A stretch of 64,000 bases of DNA. Origin: Chitinophaga oryzae (lineage in GTDB: Bacteria; Bacteroidota; Bacteroidia; Chitinophagales; Chitinophagaceae). Both the position numbers and the translations under genes were made by a program. This document shows, piece by piece, positions 18,596 through 26,497 of this stretch. The stretch spans positions 7,440,001-7,504,000 of the forward strand of contig NZ_CP051204.2 in assembly GCF_012516375.2 (NCBI RefSeq), written 5' to 3'. Positions within the stretch are counted from its first letter, which is position 1. Every line of letters begins with the position of its first letter. Below the pieces are notes generated by a model. The model saw only the letters and a program-made list of their open reading frames with translations, did no database searches and had not been told where the DNA came from.

Positions 18596-18724
18596 CTACT
18601 CTATTGACTGGTTTTCGGCAATCCCAGTGGTAATGTTAACATCCGGTGCCGAATTTAAAAGCTCTTCCGCAATTACCATGAGCCCATTTTGTTCATTTTC
18701 AGCACCTGCGGTCATTTTGTTCAT
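18596..18724 (-). CDS. Leader reading frame of unit 1 (42 aa), ending in GIAENQSIE
   Basis: Reads from ATG at 18724 (MNKMTAGAENEQNGLMVIAE) to TAG, 24 nt before the unit-1 peptide, with AAAGGA just before the start. It is acidic. The C-terminal GIAENQ is shared with the unit-3 leader and with a remnant in unit 4, with synonymous codon differences (GGG ATT GCC, GGA ATC GCT, GGG ATT GCT). That suggests selection on protein sequence. Its role is unknown; it may be translated ahead of, and coupled to, the peptide gene. A true product is not proven. Confidence 0.4.
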   Translation of the reverse strand: MNKMTAGAENEQNGLMVIAEELLNSAPDVNITTGIAENQSIE

Positions 18725-18892
18725 TCCTTTACCAGCAAGGAATAGGGGGCTTTTTTACAACTCATCCGTGTGCTGTGCCTGGCTTATTCGGGCTCACAGC
18801 CGGAATGTATGCTAAGTCCAGGAGGTGGAAGCGCAACCAGGCGTTGCCTATCTCTGTTCGCGGAGCAACAGACAGGCACTGTACGGGCACAG

Positions 18893-18922
18893 CAAAAAAA
18901 ACTCCGGGAACAGGTCCCGGAG
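18893..18922 (-). terminator. Terminator downstream of small-peptide unit 2
   Basis: The stem GCTCCGGGA / TCCCGGAGT with a 5-nt loop is followed on the minus strand by a run of seven or more T. Confidence 0.75.
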
Positions 18923-18985
18923 CTAAATGCGTTGCAAGGGAAATCGAACTAAGGATAGGACAGTTCCCTTACGGGGTGCCGATCA

Positions 18986-19054
18986 TTACAGGCCACCCAG
19001 CAGAGACTGCAGCAGTCCAACAACAACTGCGAGTAATTGGTTCAGTAAGTTCAT
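18986..19054 (-). CDS. Small amphipathic peptide, unit 2 (22 aa)
   Basis: Begins MNLLNQLLAVVVGLLQSLLG and ends GL. It aligns with unit 1 without gaps over the first 20 residues (LLNQLLA, GL, SLLGG). Nearly all hydrophobic with Asn/Gln at positions 4-5; it would form a short amphipathic helix. It has its own terminator at 18893-18922. The upstream block contains the conserved GCCGAAAACCA element and an AATGAACAAAATG box 70 nt further up, at the same spacing as in unit 1. The leader frame in this copy is interrupted by a stop. Confidence 0.45.
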   Translation of the reverse strand: MNLLNQLLAVVVGLLQSLLGGL

Positions 19055-19330
19055 AAGAATGGTATTACATCTTTAAGCCTACTCTTTTTATGGTTTTCGG
19101 CATCCCCATTGGTTTCACAGGACAACCAACACGATAAAAGTAAGGGCTATTCTCTCAATAACATACATTCATTTTGTTCATTTTTCAGCAAAAATCAAAT
19201 CCCTTGTTCAATCCACTGAACACGCTACTTACAGGCACTATGCCGGACTTTAAACAATTTAAAAAATAATATCATATTTGCAAAATTCATCAAAATAAGA
19301 GGAATCCTAATTACTTACAAAGTTCATCTG
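19055..19330 (-). promoter_or_regulatory. Conserved upstream block of unit 2 and intergenic stretch
   Basis: It contains the repeated element (GATGCCGAAAACCATAAAAA, then GAGTAGGC on the minus strand) and the AATGAACAAAATG box. The rest, up to the unit-3 terminator, is AT-rich and shows no gene. Confidence 0.4.
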
Positions 19331-19335
19331 CAATA

Positions 19336-19362
19336 AAAAAGCCGCGAAAAAATTCGCGGCAT
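19336..19362 (-). terminator. Terminator downstream of small-peptide unit 3
   Basis: The stem GCCGCG / CGCGGC (19341-19346 with 19355-19360), with possible A-T extension, is followed on the minus strand by TTTTTTATTG. Confidence 0.7.
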
Positions 19363-19443
19363 TTCCGAAATACAAGTAAAAAATGTCATTCCGGCAATCA
19401 CAGGATGCAGGAGTAATAAAGGTCCTGTTGCTGCACGTGTGGA

Positions 19444-19506
19444 TTACAGGGCGCCTATTACAGTGTGCAGGAATTTCAGAAAGGCGTCGAGCATTGTTTT
19501 TAACAT
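19444..19506 (-). CDS. Small peptide, unit 3 (20 aa)
   Basis: The frame starts MLKTMLDAFLKFL and ends IGAL. It lacks the exact LLNQLL box but has the same size, a hydrophobic/amphipathic pattern and the same upstream element, and is followed by a terminator. It is a diverged member of the set or a peptide of different specificity. Confidence 0.4.
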   Translation of the reverse strand: MLKTMLDAFLKFLHTVIGAL

Positions 19507-19538
19507 AGGAAAACGATTAAGACTCTGAGCTTACTCTT

Positions 19539-19652
19539 TTATTGGTTTTCAGCGATTCCCAATGACCGGTACCTACCGGGCACAACTGCAAAATAGCGCA
19601 TCCCGGTAAAAACTGCCTGTTCAGTTAATCCATTCAAACTGCTTTTATTCAT
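19539..19652 (-). CDS. Leader reading frame of unit 3 (37 aa), ending in YRSLGIAENQ
   Basis: ATG at 19652 (MNKSSLNGLTEQAVF) to TAA, 32 nt before the unit-3 peptide. The ending YRSLGIAENQ matches the unit-4 remnant YRSVGIAENQ and the GIAENQ of unit 1. The MNK start is shared with the unit-1 leader. The N-terminal half is not conserved between copies. Function unknown. Confidence 0.4.
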   Translation of the reverse strand: MNKSSLNGLTEQAVFTGMRYFAVVPGRYRSLGIAENQ

Positions 19653-19676
19653 TCTGTTCAACACAGCAGGGCCGCG

Positions 19677-19703
19677 AAAAAGCCATGACGTCAGTCATGG
19701 CTC
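19677..19703 (-). terminator. Terminator downstream of the unit 5 / unit 4 region
   Basis: A 9-bp perfect stem AGCCATGAC / GTCATGGCT with a 4-nt loop is followed on the minus strand by TTTTT. Confidence 0.75.
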
Positions 19704-19704
19704 T

Positions 19705-19890
19705 ACGGGTAACAAACACAAACATGCTCTTCAGCCGAATGCCGCCCAGTGCGGACATCAGCAACACAAATAACCTGTTTAATAGGTGAAGAGTATATCG
19801 AGGACCATGAGAAAAAGGTTTTTGATCTCAGCTACGCTTTTACATGGTTTTCGGTAGGCTCATTGCTCGTGCAGTCTGGGGATAGCAAAC
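19705..19890 (-). pseudogene. Decayed fifth copy of the small-peptide unit
   Basis: The conserved upstream element is present (CTACCGAAAACCATG, then AAAAGCGTAGC on the minus strand, 19832-19868). Downstream, a frame reads LLNRLFVLLMSALGGI, which aligns with LLNQLLA...SLLGG of units 1 and 2. The position of the start codon reads CAC instead of ATG, and no other ATG is in frame. The copy therefore looks inactive. Confidence 0.45.
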
Positions 19891-19933
19891 AGGCTATGGG
19901 GGTTCAAGAGCAGGAATTAATTTCAGGGGGTGT

Positions 19934-20077
19934 TTAATAGCGATGTCCGCAACCACCACCATGACCGCCATGACCACCATGACCGCCATGGCCGCCATGG
20001 CCACCGTGGCCGTGATCGTCATCGTTGCATCCGCATAAAAGTCTGCGCAGCAGTTCCAGTAATTGATTCAGTAACAT
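19934..20077 (-). CDS. Small peptide, unit 4 (47 aa), with Cys-Gly-Cys and His-Gly-Gly repeat tail
   Basis: Begins MLLNQLLELLRRLLCGCNDD, then DDHGH and six His-Gly-Gly steps, ending GGGCGHRY. The first 14 residues match the LLNQLL helix of units 1 and 2. The tail, with 8 His, 3 Cys and 3 Asp, looks like a metal-binding segment (Ni, Cu or Zn); this is inferred from composition. The ATG at 20077 is chosen because it aligns with the other units; a longer frame from a TTG at 20131 only reads the conserved upstream DNA. A promoter-like sequence lies about 75 nt upstream. Confidence 0.5.
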   Translation of the reverse strand: MLLNQLLELLRRLLCGCNDDDHGHGGHGGHGGHGGHGGHGGGCGHRY

Positions 20078-20157
20078 AACAGAGAATTTAAGATAAACGC
20101 CTACTCTTTCATTGGTTTTCAGCAATCCCAACTGACCTGTATTAACAGATCATGCTG

Positions 20158-20190
20158 CAAATGTAAATGGTTCCTCTCCTTCCAACCAAT
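20158..20190 (-). promoter_or_regulatory. Candidate promoter of small-peptide unit 4
   Basis: TACATTTG on the minus strand is preceded by a TTGG box with a 20-nt spacer, close to the Bacteroidota consensus. This places the conserved GATTGCTGAAAACCA element inside a 5' leader of about 75 nt. Confidence 0.5.
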
Positions 20191-20251
20191 GACGCTGATC
20201 ACCGCTTTTCTGTTACAAATACTATATGTCAGGACTCCTTATCAAAATAAA

Positions 20252-20297
20252 AAGGGCCCCGGCCGTCATGATAAATGACTACCGGGACCATTTTTTT
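20252..20297 (-). terminator. Terminator downstream of the outer-membrane barrel gene
   Basis: The stem GGTCCCGG / CCGGGGCC with an imperfect inner part is followed on the minus strand by TTTTTATTTT. Confidence 0.65.
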
Positions 20298-20311
20298 CAC
20301 TTGCCAGTGTA

Positions 20312-20929
20312 TTATTTTCCGCTTCTTTCTTCTCTGTAAATAGCTTTTGCTTTAGCGGAAGGCAGATAGATCTGGAAACCTATGCCCAGGCTGAGGCGAT
20401 TAGCAGTGGTAGAGTTTCCTCCTCCCACGGTCAGGTCGTATTTTAATAATCCTTCCAGACCTACATTGGGGGTGATAAAATAGGAAATACCGGGACCTAC
20501 ACCAACGTTAAAGCCGTTTGTAGAAGCGCCGCTGGCCGGGTTCTGGCCGGCAAATCCTGCATTGGCTTCTGCAAAGAAGCGCACTCTCTTGGAGAACTCC
20601 AGCTTCCGGACGTTTTTATCTTCTATAAAATAGCGGGCGAAAGCTCCGATGCCATAATTCGTATTCGAAGCCCTGGTGTCCGTTGTTTTATTCTTGGTGG
20701 TATTGGCGCCAAAATCGACATAACCACCGATAGCCAAACCATCTGTAATAAACCAACCGATCTTGGGAGATAGATTTGCACTGAAGGCAGTACTTTCCTT
20801 TTGAAAAGTCACGCTCAGGTTGGTGAGGTCTGCACCTACCATAATATTGCCTTTCTGGATCTGTGCTTTAACGGTTGATCCCATCAGTACGCTCACTGCA
20901 ACAAGGGTTAGGAGACGAATTTTTTTCAT
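20312..20929 (-). CDS. Outer-membrane beta-barrel protein (porin-like)
   Basis: 205 aa from the ATG at 20929. A signal peptide (MKKIRLLTLVAVSVLMGSTV, cleavage near KA-Q) is followed by alternating strands with Gly and aromatic residues typical of an 8-stranded outer-membrane barrel: SPKIGWFITDGLAIGGYVDF, YGIGAFARYFI, VRFFAEANAGFAGQ, GPGISYFITPNVGLEGLLKY, NRLSLGIGFQIYL. Upstream in-frame starts would put 20 charged residues before the signal peptide and are unlikely. The substrate is unknown; such proteins are common structural or stress-related barrels in Bacteroidota. Confidence 0.75.
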   Translation of the reverse strand: MKKIRLLTLVAVSVLMGSTVKAQIQKGNIMVGADLTNLSVTFQKESTAFSANLSPKIGWFITDGLAIGGYVDFGANTTKNKTTDTRASNTNYGIGAFARYFIEDKNVRKLEFSKRVRFFAEANAGFAGQNPASGASTNGFNVGVGPGISYFITPNVGLEGLLKYDLTVGGGNSTTANRLSLGIGFQIYLPSAKAKAIYREERSGK

Positions 20930-21460
20930 AGTGTGCATTTTAGTTTTAACATTTAACATGCTGAATGAATAAATATGCCGATCGCGCAAAACAGCAAATC
21001 AGAATTTGAGGTTTGCAGCTATAGCAGGTTGCTATTGAATAATGAACTGAAAAAATTTAGCGGCAGGGGATAATGGGTTGCTTAACAAAAGCATCAAACA
21101 ATCACAAACAATCAAAAGCACATCTTTGGATAAAATCTGAACTCGAAACAAAAATACTGAAAATGAATCATATAAGTATTCACCTTGTTAAAAAAAATAT
21201 AATTTTTTTTTCACATTGCACAGCTTGTAACTATCTCTCTTCTCGTCGCACTTAAGGGTTATAACAATAATACACGACAGGTTGTTGCGTAAAAAGTCTT
21301 TTCCTGCCTTTGCTTTTACCGGCCCGGTGATGATTTGCGATGATGGCAAATAGTTGGGAAGCCTGACAGGATGCTGGCGTACACTGTTCGTTTCCGCCTG
21401 AATGCGGGAATAACAACTTCGGCGTTTGCCGGGCGCGTTTATCTTCAGCGGTTCAGGAAA
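20930..21460. other. Intergenic stretch without a recognisable gene
   Basis: It separates the barrel gene from the deacetylase gene. It is AT-rich near 21060-21240 and more GC-rich near 21300-21450. No convincing terminator for the deacetylase operon and no clear promoter was found. Confidence 0.5.
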
Positions 21461-22225
21461 TCAGAGCATATCGATATGTGCGCAGAAGCGGCCCTGTTGC
21501 TGCAGAAAGCGCAGAAAACCGTCCATTTTCTGTTCCATTCTGGCGCCTGAAACGCGGCTGATGTAGGAAGGCAGGGCATATCCACGGATATCCACCAATT
21601 CCCAGGGGTGGAAATAAAAAGAGAGGTAAGGGTCTTTCCGGAGGATTGTTTTACTGAAATGGCGGGTTATCCAAAGTGGTGCATTTTTCACGCTCAGCCA
21701 GAAAACGGGGTACCGGATGAGGGGGGATACCGAAGAAGGGATGATCCACATGTTGTCATCTCTGAACATAGTACGCGGCAGGTGCCGGTTGTTGTAGCGA
21801 CCGGGCAGCCAGGTGGGGTTCAGGGAGGCGTCGTAGAGGTAACCGGCATCTTTGAGCGCCTTCATATTCACTTTCCGGAGGCGTGGCATGCGGAAACCGC
21901 GTACCTGTTGCCCGCTGATTTCCTGGAGGGCCAGGCGTGATCCTTCCAGGTCCGCATCGGAAAAGGAGCTATGGTAATAAGCGTGAGAGGCTATTTCGTG
22001 TTTGGCGGCCACCTGCCGGATCAGTTCGGGGTAGTGCTGTGCCCAGTAGGCGGTGATGAAGAAAGTAGCACGTACATTGTACTGATCAAAGAGGTCGAGG
22101 GTGGTTTGCAGGCCTTTCCTGGATATTTCCAGTTTTTCCTGCAGGGGCACCTGCCGGCCAAATTCTTCGGGGATGTCAAATTCTTCCACGTCGACACTGA
22201 GCAGTATCCTTTTCTCCTGGTTCAT
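21461..22225 (-). CDS. Polysaccharide deacetylase family protein
   Basis: 254 aa with the NodB-type fold: the first motif SVDVEEFDIPEEF supplies the Asp pair, RATFFITAYWA follows, HEIASHAYYH is the metal-binding H-x3-H motif, and the late motif FHPWELVDI supplies the catalytic His. Such enzymes remove acetyl groups from sugar chains or, in some clades, act in glycolipid or O-antigen biosynthesis. It starts 2 nt after the stop of the glycosyltransferase gene, so the two form an operon and probably modify the same glycan. There is no signal peptide, so a cytoplasmic site is likely. Confidence 0.85.
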   Translation of the reverse strand: MNQEKRILLSVDVEEFDIPEEFGRQVPLQEKLEISRKGLQTTLDLFDQYNVRATFFITAYWAQHYPELIRQVAAKHEIASHAYYHSSFSDADLEGSRLALQEISGQQVRGFRMPRLRKVNMKALKDAGYLYDASLNPTWLPGRYNNRHLPRTMFRDDNMWIIPSSVSPLIRYPVFWLSVKNAPLWITRHFSKTILRKDPYLSFYFHPWELVDIRGYALPSYISRVSGARMEQKMDGFLRFLQQQGRFCAHIDML

Positions 22226-22227
22226 AA

Positions 22228-23013
22228 TTAGTTAGCTGCGTTAGCACTGGTAATAATCCGGCAATAGTTCCTGAGTTCTTTCAGCAGCAGTTTGATCTTA
22301 AAGGCGCTGAAGCTGATTCCGGGGCGACAATATACATCTACTGCGCCGATTTTCAGACGTGGATTTTTACCGGCTTTATACAGAAACTCGCTATCGTATA
22401 AAAAACCGTCGATGGTGGTATTGAGCAGTACAGATCTGCCGTGGGCGTTAAACCCTTTCAGGCCGGCCTGGGCGTCTTTTACTTTGAGGCGGAGCACGAC
22501 TTTATTCAGCAGGCGGCTGATGCGGGTGATGATCCTTCTTTTGCGGGGCAGTTCTTTCAGGTAGGCGGCGCCTCTTTCGCCGGCCACTACGTCGAGGCCA
22601 TGCTGCAGCTGATCGTAGGCTTTTTTAACGGCGTCCACGCCGAAGGGGAAATCGAGGTCGGTGTATACCTGGTAGGCATAGCGGGAGTTTTTCACGCCTT
22701 CGCGGACCGCATGGCCTTTTCCCCTGTTTTCTTTATAGTTGACGATAATAATGCCCGGAATGGCGGCTTCCAGCCAGGAGATATGCTGACTGGTGAAATT
22801 ACGGAGTGAGCCATCATTCACGAGGATGAGCTGTACGGGGACATCTCCCATCAAGTGGATAACTTCATGATAGTGCCTGATGAGGGATTCTACCCAGGGG
22901 CCCGACGGGTTCCAGCAGGGCAGAATCACATCGAGGCCAGGAGCCAGTAAGACCTCTTCTCCTGTTTCATATCTAACAGTTGTAGGTGGTGCTTGTGTTA
23001 ATTCTAAGTACAT
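22228..23013 (-). CDS. Glycosyltransferase family 2 (dolichyl-phosphate-sugar type)
   Basis: About 261 aa. The GT-A fold is seen as DVILPCWNPSGPW, LILVNDGS (nucleotide-sugar Asp), NYKENRGKGHAVREGV and YTDLDFPF (the D-x-D motif), as in enzymes that move a sugar to a polyprenyl phosphate. A later stretch DAQAGLKGFN fits this group. No membrane helices are visible. The ATG at 23013 is chosen; an in-frame GTG lies at 23025. It is operonic with the deacetylase. Its place between fusA and rpsJ is unusual. Confidence 0.85.
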   Translation of the reverse strand: MYLELTQAPPTTVRYETGEEVLLAPGLDVILPCWNPSGPWVESLIRHYHEVIHLMGDVPVQLILVNDGSLRNFTSQHISWLEAAIPGIIIVNYKENRGKGHAVREGVKNSRYAYQVYTDLDFPFGVDAVKKAYDQLQHGLDVVAGERGAAYLKELPRKRRIITRISRLLNKVVLRLKVKDAQAGLKGFNAHGRSVLLNTTIDGFLYDSEFLYKAGKNPRLKIGAVDVYCRPGISFSAFKIKLLLKELRNYCRIITSANAAN

Positions 23014-23117
23014 ATTGTTGGTCACTCGGCTATCAGTAAAAAAATACAGGCTCAGTTGAATTGCATTTTCATATAGTATGACGAAAAAAGCCGGACCACC
23101 CCCTACTACCCCGATAA

Positions 23118-23152
23118 CAAAACAAAAAAAAAGGTCCTGAAGAGCAGGACCC
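23118..23152 (-). terminator. Second hairpin with T-run, 100 nt past the fusA terminator
   Basis: The perfect stem GGTCCTG / CAGGACC with a 5-nt loop is followed on the minus strand by nine T. It either backs up the fusA terminator or ends a small transcript in 23153-23249. Confidence 0.65.
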
Positions 23153-23248
23153 TGGCATTTGGCAAAAAGTACGTTCAGTTGCAGGCTATAGTGTCACCGA
23201 ATTTATCGAAAAACTGTCACCTGGCAATAGCATGTTCATGTAAGCAAA

Positions 23249-23286
23249 AAAGGTTGTCCCGCTTTCGCAGGACAACCTTTTTTTAT
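23249..23286 (-). terminator. Terminator of fusA
   Basis: A 9-bp perfect stem AGGTTGTCC / GGACAACCT around a GC-rich loop has T-runs on both sides. It lies 15-50 nt after the fusA stop. Confidence 0.85.
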
Positions 23287-23300
23287 GGAAAGAGATGTAA

Positions 23301-25445
23301 TTAGGCGTTTACTTTACCTTTTACTTTCGCTACCACTTCTTCAGCCACGTTGTTCGGAGCCGGAGCGTAGTGAGAGAATTCCATGATGGAGCTGGCGCGG
23401 CCGGAAGACAGGGAGCGCAGTTGGGTTACGTAACCGAACATTTCGCTCAAAGGTACTTTGGCTTTGATTACCTGAACACCATTTCTGGAGTCCATACCTT
23501 CCAGCATACCGCGACGACGGTTGAGGTCACCGGTAACGTCACCCATATACTGGTCAGGAGTTTGCACTTCCACTTTCATGATAGGCTCCAGCAGTACTGG
23601 TTTAGCTTTGCGGGCAGCTTCACGGAAAGCTTGTTTGGCGCAGAGTTCGAAGGACATAGCGTCGGAGTCCACTGCGTGGAAGGAGCCGTCGAACAGGCGC
23701 ACTTTCAGGTTTACCAGCGGGAAGTTAGCCAGTACACCCTGGTTCATGGATTGTTCGAAACCTTTCTGAACAGCCGGGATGAACTCTTTCGGGATAGCAC
23801 CACCGAAGATATCGTTGATGAACTGGAAGGATTTGCCGTCGTTTTCTTTCAGCCATTCAGCATCAGCAGGGGAGATTTCCACCTGGATGTCGGCGAATTT
23901 ACCACGACCACCGGTTTGTTTTTTGAACACTTCGCGGTGTTCAATTTTAGCGGTCAGGGCTTCTTTGTAAGCCACCTGAGGCGCACCCTGGTTAACTTCC
24001 ACTTTGAACTCGCGTTTCATACGGTCAACGATGATTTCAAGGTGAAGCTCACCCATACCGCTCAGTACGGTTTGGCCGGTTTCTTCGTCGGTTCTCGCTT
24101 TCAGGGTAGGATCTTCTTCTACCAGTTTAGCGATAGCCATACCCATTTTATCAACGTCGGCCTGAGTTTTAGGCTCGATAGCGATGTGGATAACCGGCTC
24201 AGGGAAGGTCATAGATTCCAGGATGATCGGATGGTTCTCATCGCAGAGGGTATCACCTGTTTTGATATCTTTAAAACCAACAGCAGCTCCGATATCGCCG
24301 GCTTCGATGAAGTCGATCGGGTTCTGTTTGTTGGCGTGCATCTGCATGATACGGCTGATACGTTCGTTTTTGCCGGTACGGGTGTTCAGGATGTAGGAAC
24401 CTGCATCCAGGTGACCGGAGTAAGCCCGGAAGAACGCCAGACGGCCTACGAAAGGATCGGTCATGATTTTGAACGCCAGGGCAGAGAATGGTTCTTTTGC
24501 GTCTGGTTTACGTTCAATTTCGTCACCGGTATCGGGGTTGGTACCTTTTACCGCTTCGATGTCCATTGGAGAAGGCAGGTAACGGCAAACCGCATCCAGC
24601 ATTTTCTGAACACCTTTGTTTTTGAAGGAGGAACCGCACATCATCGGGATGATAGCGATGTCGATGGTAGCTTTACGGATAGCTTCGTGGATTTCAGCTT
24701 CGGAGATAGAGTTAGGATCTTCGAAGAATTTTTCCATCAGGGTATCGTCGTATTCAGCAACGGCTTCTACCAGTTTAGCTCTCCATTCATTCGCTTCTTC
24801 CTTCATATCTTCCGGAATCTCGATTTCCTGGTAGGTAGCACCTTTACCTTCTTCGTCCCAGATGATACCTTTCATGGTGATCAGGTCTACCACGCCTTTG
24901 AAAGTATCTTCAGCACCGATAGGCAGGGTCAGGGGAACGGGGTTAGCACCCAGCATCTCTTTCACCTGTTTTACCACGTTCAGGAAGTCAGCGCCGGAAC
25001 GGTCCATTTTATTAACGAAACCGATACGGGGTACGCGGTAGCGGTTAGCCTGGCGCCAAACGGTTTCAGACTGAGGTTCAACGCCGGATACAGCGCAGAA
25101 CAGTGCCACCAGACCGTCCAGTACGCGCAGAGAGCGCTCTACTTCCACGGTAAAGTCCACGTGGCCCGGAGTATCGATGATGTTGAATTTATATTGTTTA
25201 GTGTCCGGGAGAGCTTTACCCTGTAAAGTTGGGAAATTCCAAAAACAAGTGGTAGCAGCAGATGTGATGGTAATACCTCTTTCCTGCTCCTGTGCCATCC
25301 AGTCCATGGTAGCAGCACCCTCGTGCACCTCACCAATCTTGTGGGATTTACCTGTATAATACAGGATACGCTCTGTGGTAGTGGTTTTACCCGCATCAAT
25401 GTGCGCCGCAATACCAAAGTTCCTTTGAAATCTTAAGTCTGCCAT
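23301..25445 (-). CDS. fusA: Elongation factor G
   Basis: EF-G (714 aa) drives ribosomal translocation and, with RRF, ribosome recycling. The GTPase motifs are complete: [14 protein letters not shown] (G1), DTPGHVDF (G3) and NKMD (G4). Domains II-V follow, with the domain IV loop near [15 protein letters not shown] and the C-terminal [20 protein letters not shown]. It has its own promoter and terminator and is separated from rpsG by about 6 kb and from rpsJ by 5.7 kb, whereas in most bacteria these genes are adjacent. Confidence 0.98.
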   Translation of the reverse strand: MADLRFQRNFGIAAHIDAGKTTTTERILYYTGKSHKIGEVHEGAATMDWMAQEQERGITITSAATTCFWNFPTLQGKALPDTKQYKFNIIDTPGHVDFTVEVERSLRVLDGLVALFCAVSGVEPQSETVWRQANRYRVPRIGFVNKMDRSGADFLNVVKQVKEMLGANPVPLTLPIGAEDTFKGVVDLITMKGIIWDEEGKGATYQEIEIPEDMKEEANEWRAKLVEAVAEYDDTLMEKFFEDPNSISEAEIHEAIRKATIDIAIIPMMCGSSFKNKGVQKMLDAVCRYLPSPMDIEAVKGTNPDTGDEIERKPDAKEPFSALAFKIMTDPFVGRLAFFRAYSGHLDAGSYILNTRTGKNERISRIMQMHANKQNPIDFIEAGDIGAAVGFKDIKTGDTLCDENHPIILESMTFPEPVIHIAIEPKTQADVDKMGMAIAKLVEEDPTLKARTDEETGQTVLSGMGELHLEIIVDRMKREFKVEVNQGAPQVAYKEALTAKIEHREVFKKQTGGRGKFADIQVEISPADAEWLKENDGKSFQFINDIFGGAIPKEFIPAVQKGFEQSMNQGVLANFPLVNLKVRLFDGSFHAVDSDAMSFELCAKQAFREAARKAKPVLLEPIMKVEVQTPDQYMGDVTGDLNRRRGMLEGMDSRNGVQVIKAKVPLSEMFGYVTQLRSLSSGRASSIMEFSHYAPAPNNVAEEVVAKVKGKVNA

Positions 25446-25480
25446 AATATTAAAATGACTAAATAATGCAATTTGGGGGG

Positions 25481-25511
25481 CAAAGGTAATTTATTTTTAG
25501 CAATAAATAAA
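25481..25511 (-). promoter_or_regulatory. Promoter of fusA
   Basis: The -7 box TACCTTTG (25488-25481) has a -33 TTTA in place of TTTG at a 19-nt spacing. The downstream sequence CCCCCCAAAT resembles the start region of the rpsJ and rpsL promoters. Confidence 0.65.
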
Positions 25512-25945
25512 ACGCGCAATATTGTCCAAATGTTATTTCTCATTAACGAGCACGGGCGTTTCAACACATTATCCAAATTCAAAATAAGTATCTGTTAGCT
25601 GAACCAGTTTTTAGGTGGATTCCGCCATTTTTTTAAAAAATCCTGCCGGAGACAAAATCTGTATTTTTACTGAACAATAAATCTTCCACATTTGTATCAT
25701 GATTTAACAGGTTTGCCCCAAAAATGTCCTGATTTATCCCTGTGTATTGTTGTTGTTGGAACCGAATACTGAGCGTCAACCATATAAATCTAAACGTGGT
25801 ATACAGAACGGCCTTATTGCGAATTGTTATCTATAAAATCCAAAAAAATACTGTCATGAAGGGAAATATACTTTCTTCCTGAGCTATCGGCTGTTGATAA
25901 CAGCCGGGCCATATCATACGTACATTTTCTAACCCCCGATTTCAT
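25512..25945. other. Divergent intergenic region upstream of the surface-protein block
   Basis: About 430 nt between the fusA promoter and the first plus-strand surface gene. It must hold the promoter of that block, but no clear TTTG / TAnnTTTG pair on the plus strand could be chosen. No gene is seen. Confidence 0.4.
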
Positions 25946-26452
25946 ATGACATCTTACATCTCCAAGTGCATCCCTGCGCTGGTGGTACTGGCATTGCTAT
26001 GCACCACGGCGAGGGCTCAACTGATCCTGAACAGACAGGTGGTGGCCAGCAACGGAGGCAGTGGTGCGGTGAATAACGTCCGGATACAGTATACCATAGG
26101 CGAGTCAGTGGTGACGCCTGTGACAGACGGCCGGCTGCTCCTCACCCAGGGCTTTCAGCAACCGGAAGAACTTCCTGCATTACCTCCCGGCGCCAATCCG
26201 GTCAAGAACTACATCATCTTCCCCAACCCTGCGGTTACCAACGCCAAGGTGCAATTTGACCTGCTCCGGGGCGCTACGGTCACCATCCAGGTACTGAATC
26301 CTGCAGGCCAGACCCTGTATCATCAGTTCGTGGAAATGGGTGCGGGCAAAACCACGGTCATACTACCGGTGAATCATTTTGCCGCCGGTATTTATACGGT
26401 GGTATTGAAGGTGAATGCCAGTATTTATTTCGAGAAGCTGATCGTCCAGTAG
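25946..26452 (+). CDS. Secreted protein with T9SS type A C-terminal sorting domain
   Basis: 168 aa. A signal peptide (MTSYISKCIPALVVLALLCT, cleaved near TARAQ) is followed by a short N-terminal part (QYTIGESVVTPV, LLTQGFQQPE) common in Bacteroidota surface proteins. The last 75 residues are the type A sorting domain: YIIFPNPAVTNAKVQFDL, then AAGIYTVVLKVN and FEKLIVQ. Such domains send proteins through the type IX secretion system and are then cut off. So little remains besides the sorting domain that the mature function is unclear. First gene of a four-gene plus-strand block. Confidence 0.85.
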   Translation: MTSYISKCIPALVVLALLCTTARAQLILNRQVVASNGGSGAVNNVRIQYTIGESVVTPVTDGRLLLTQGFQQPEELPALPPGANPVKNYIIFPNPAVTNAKVQFDLLRGATVTIQVLNPAGQTLYHQFVEMGAGKTTVILPVNHFAAGIYTVVLKVNASIYFEKLIVQ

Positions 26453-26497
26453 CGCCATCCATTATTGCTCATCCTCTTTTTTTTAAAAAACGTAATC

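Noticed and set aside
18384..19056. Plus-strand frames of 60-143 codons in the small-peptide region
   Set aside because: They run opposite to the repeated minus-strand units, contain the terminators and conserved elements in antisense, and are not shared between units.
20078..20131. Longer start (TTG) for unit-4 peptide
   Set aside because: The extra residues translate the upstream block that is conserved as DNA in all units and is read in other frames there; the ATG at 20077 aligns with the other peptides.
23370..25226. 618-codon open frame on the plus strand opposite fusA
   Set aside because: It is an antisense shadow of the highly conserved fusA gene, with no motifs or start signal and very unusual Phe/His-rich composition.
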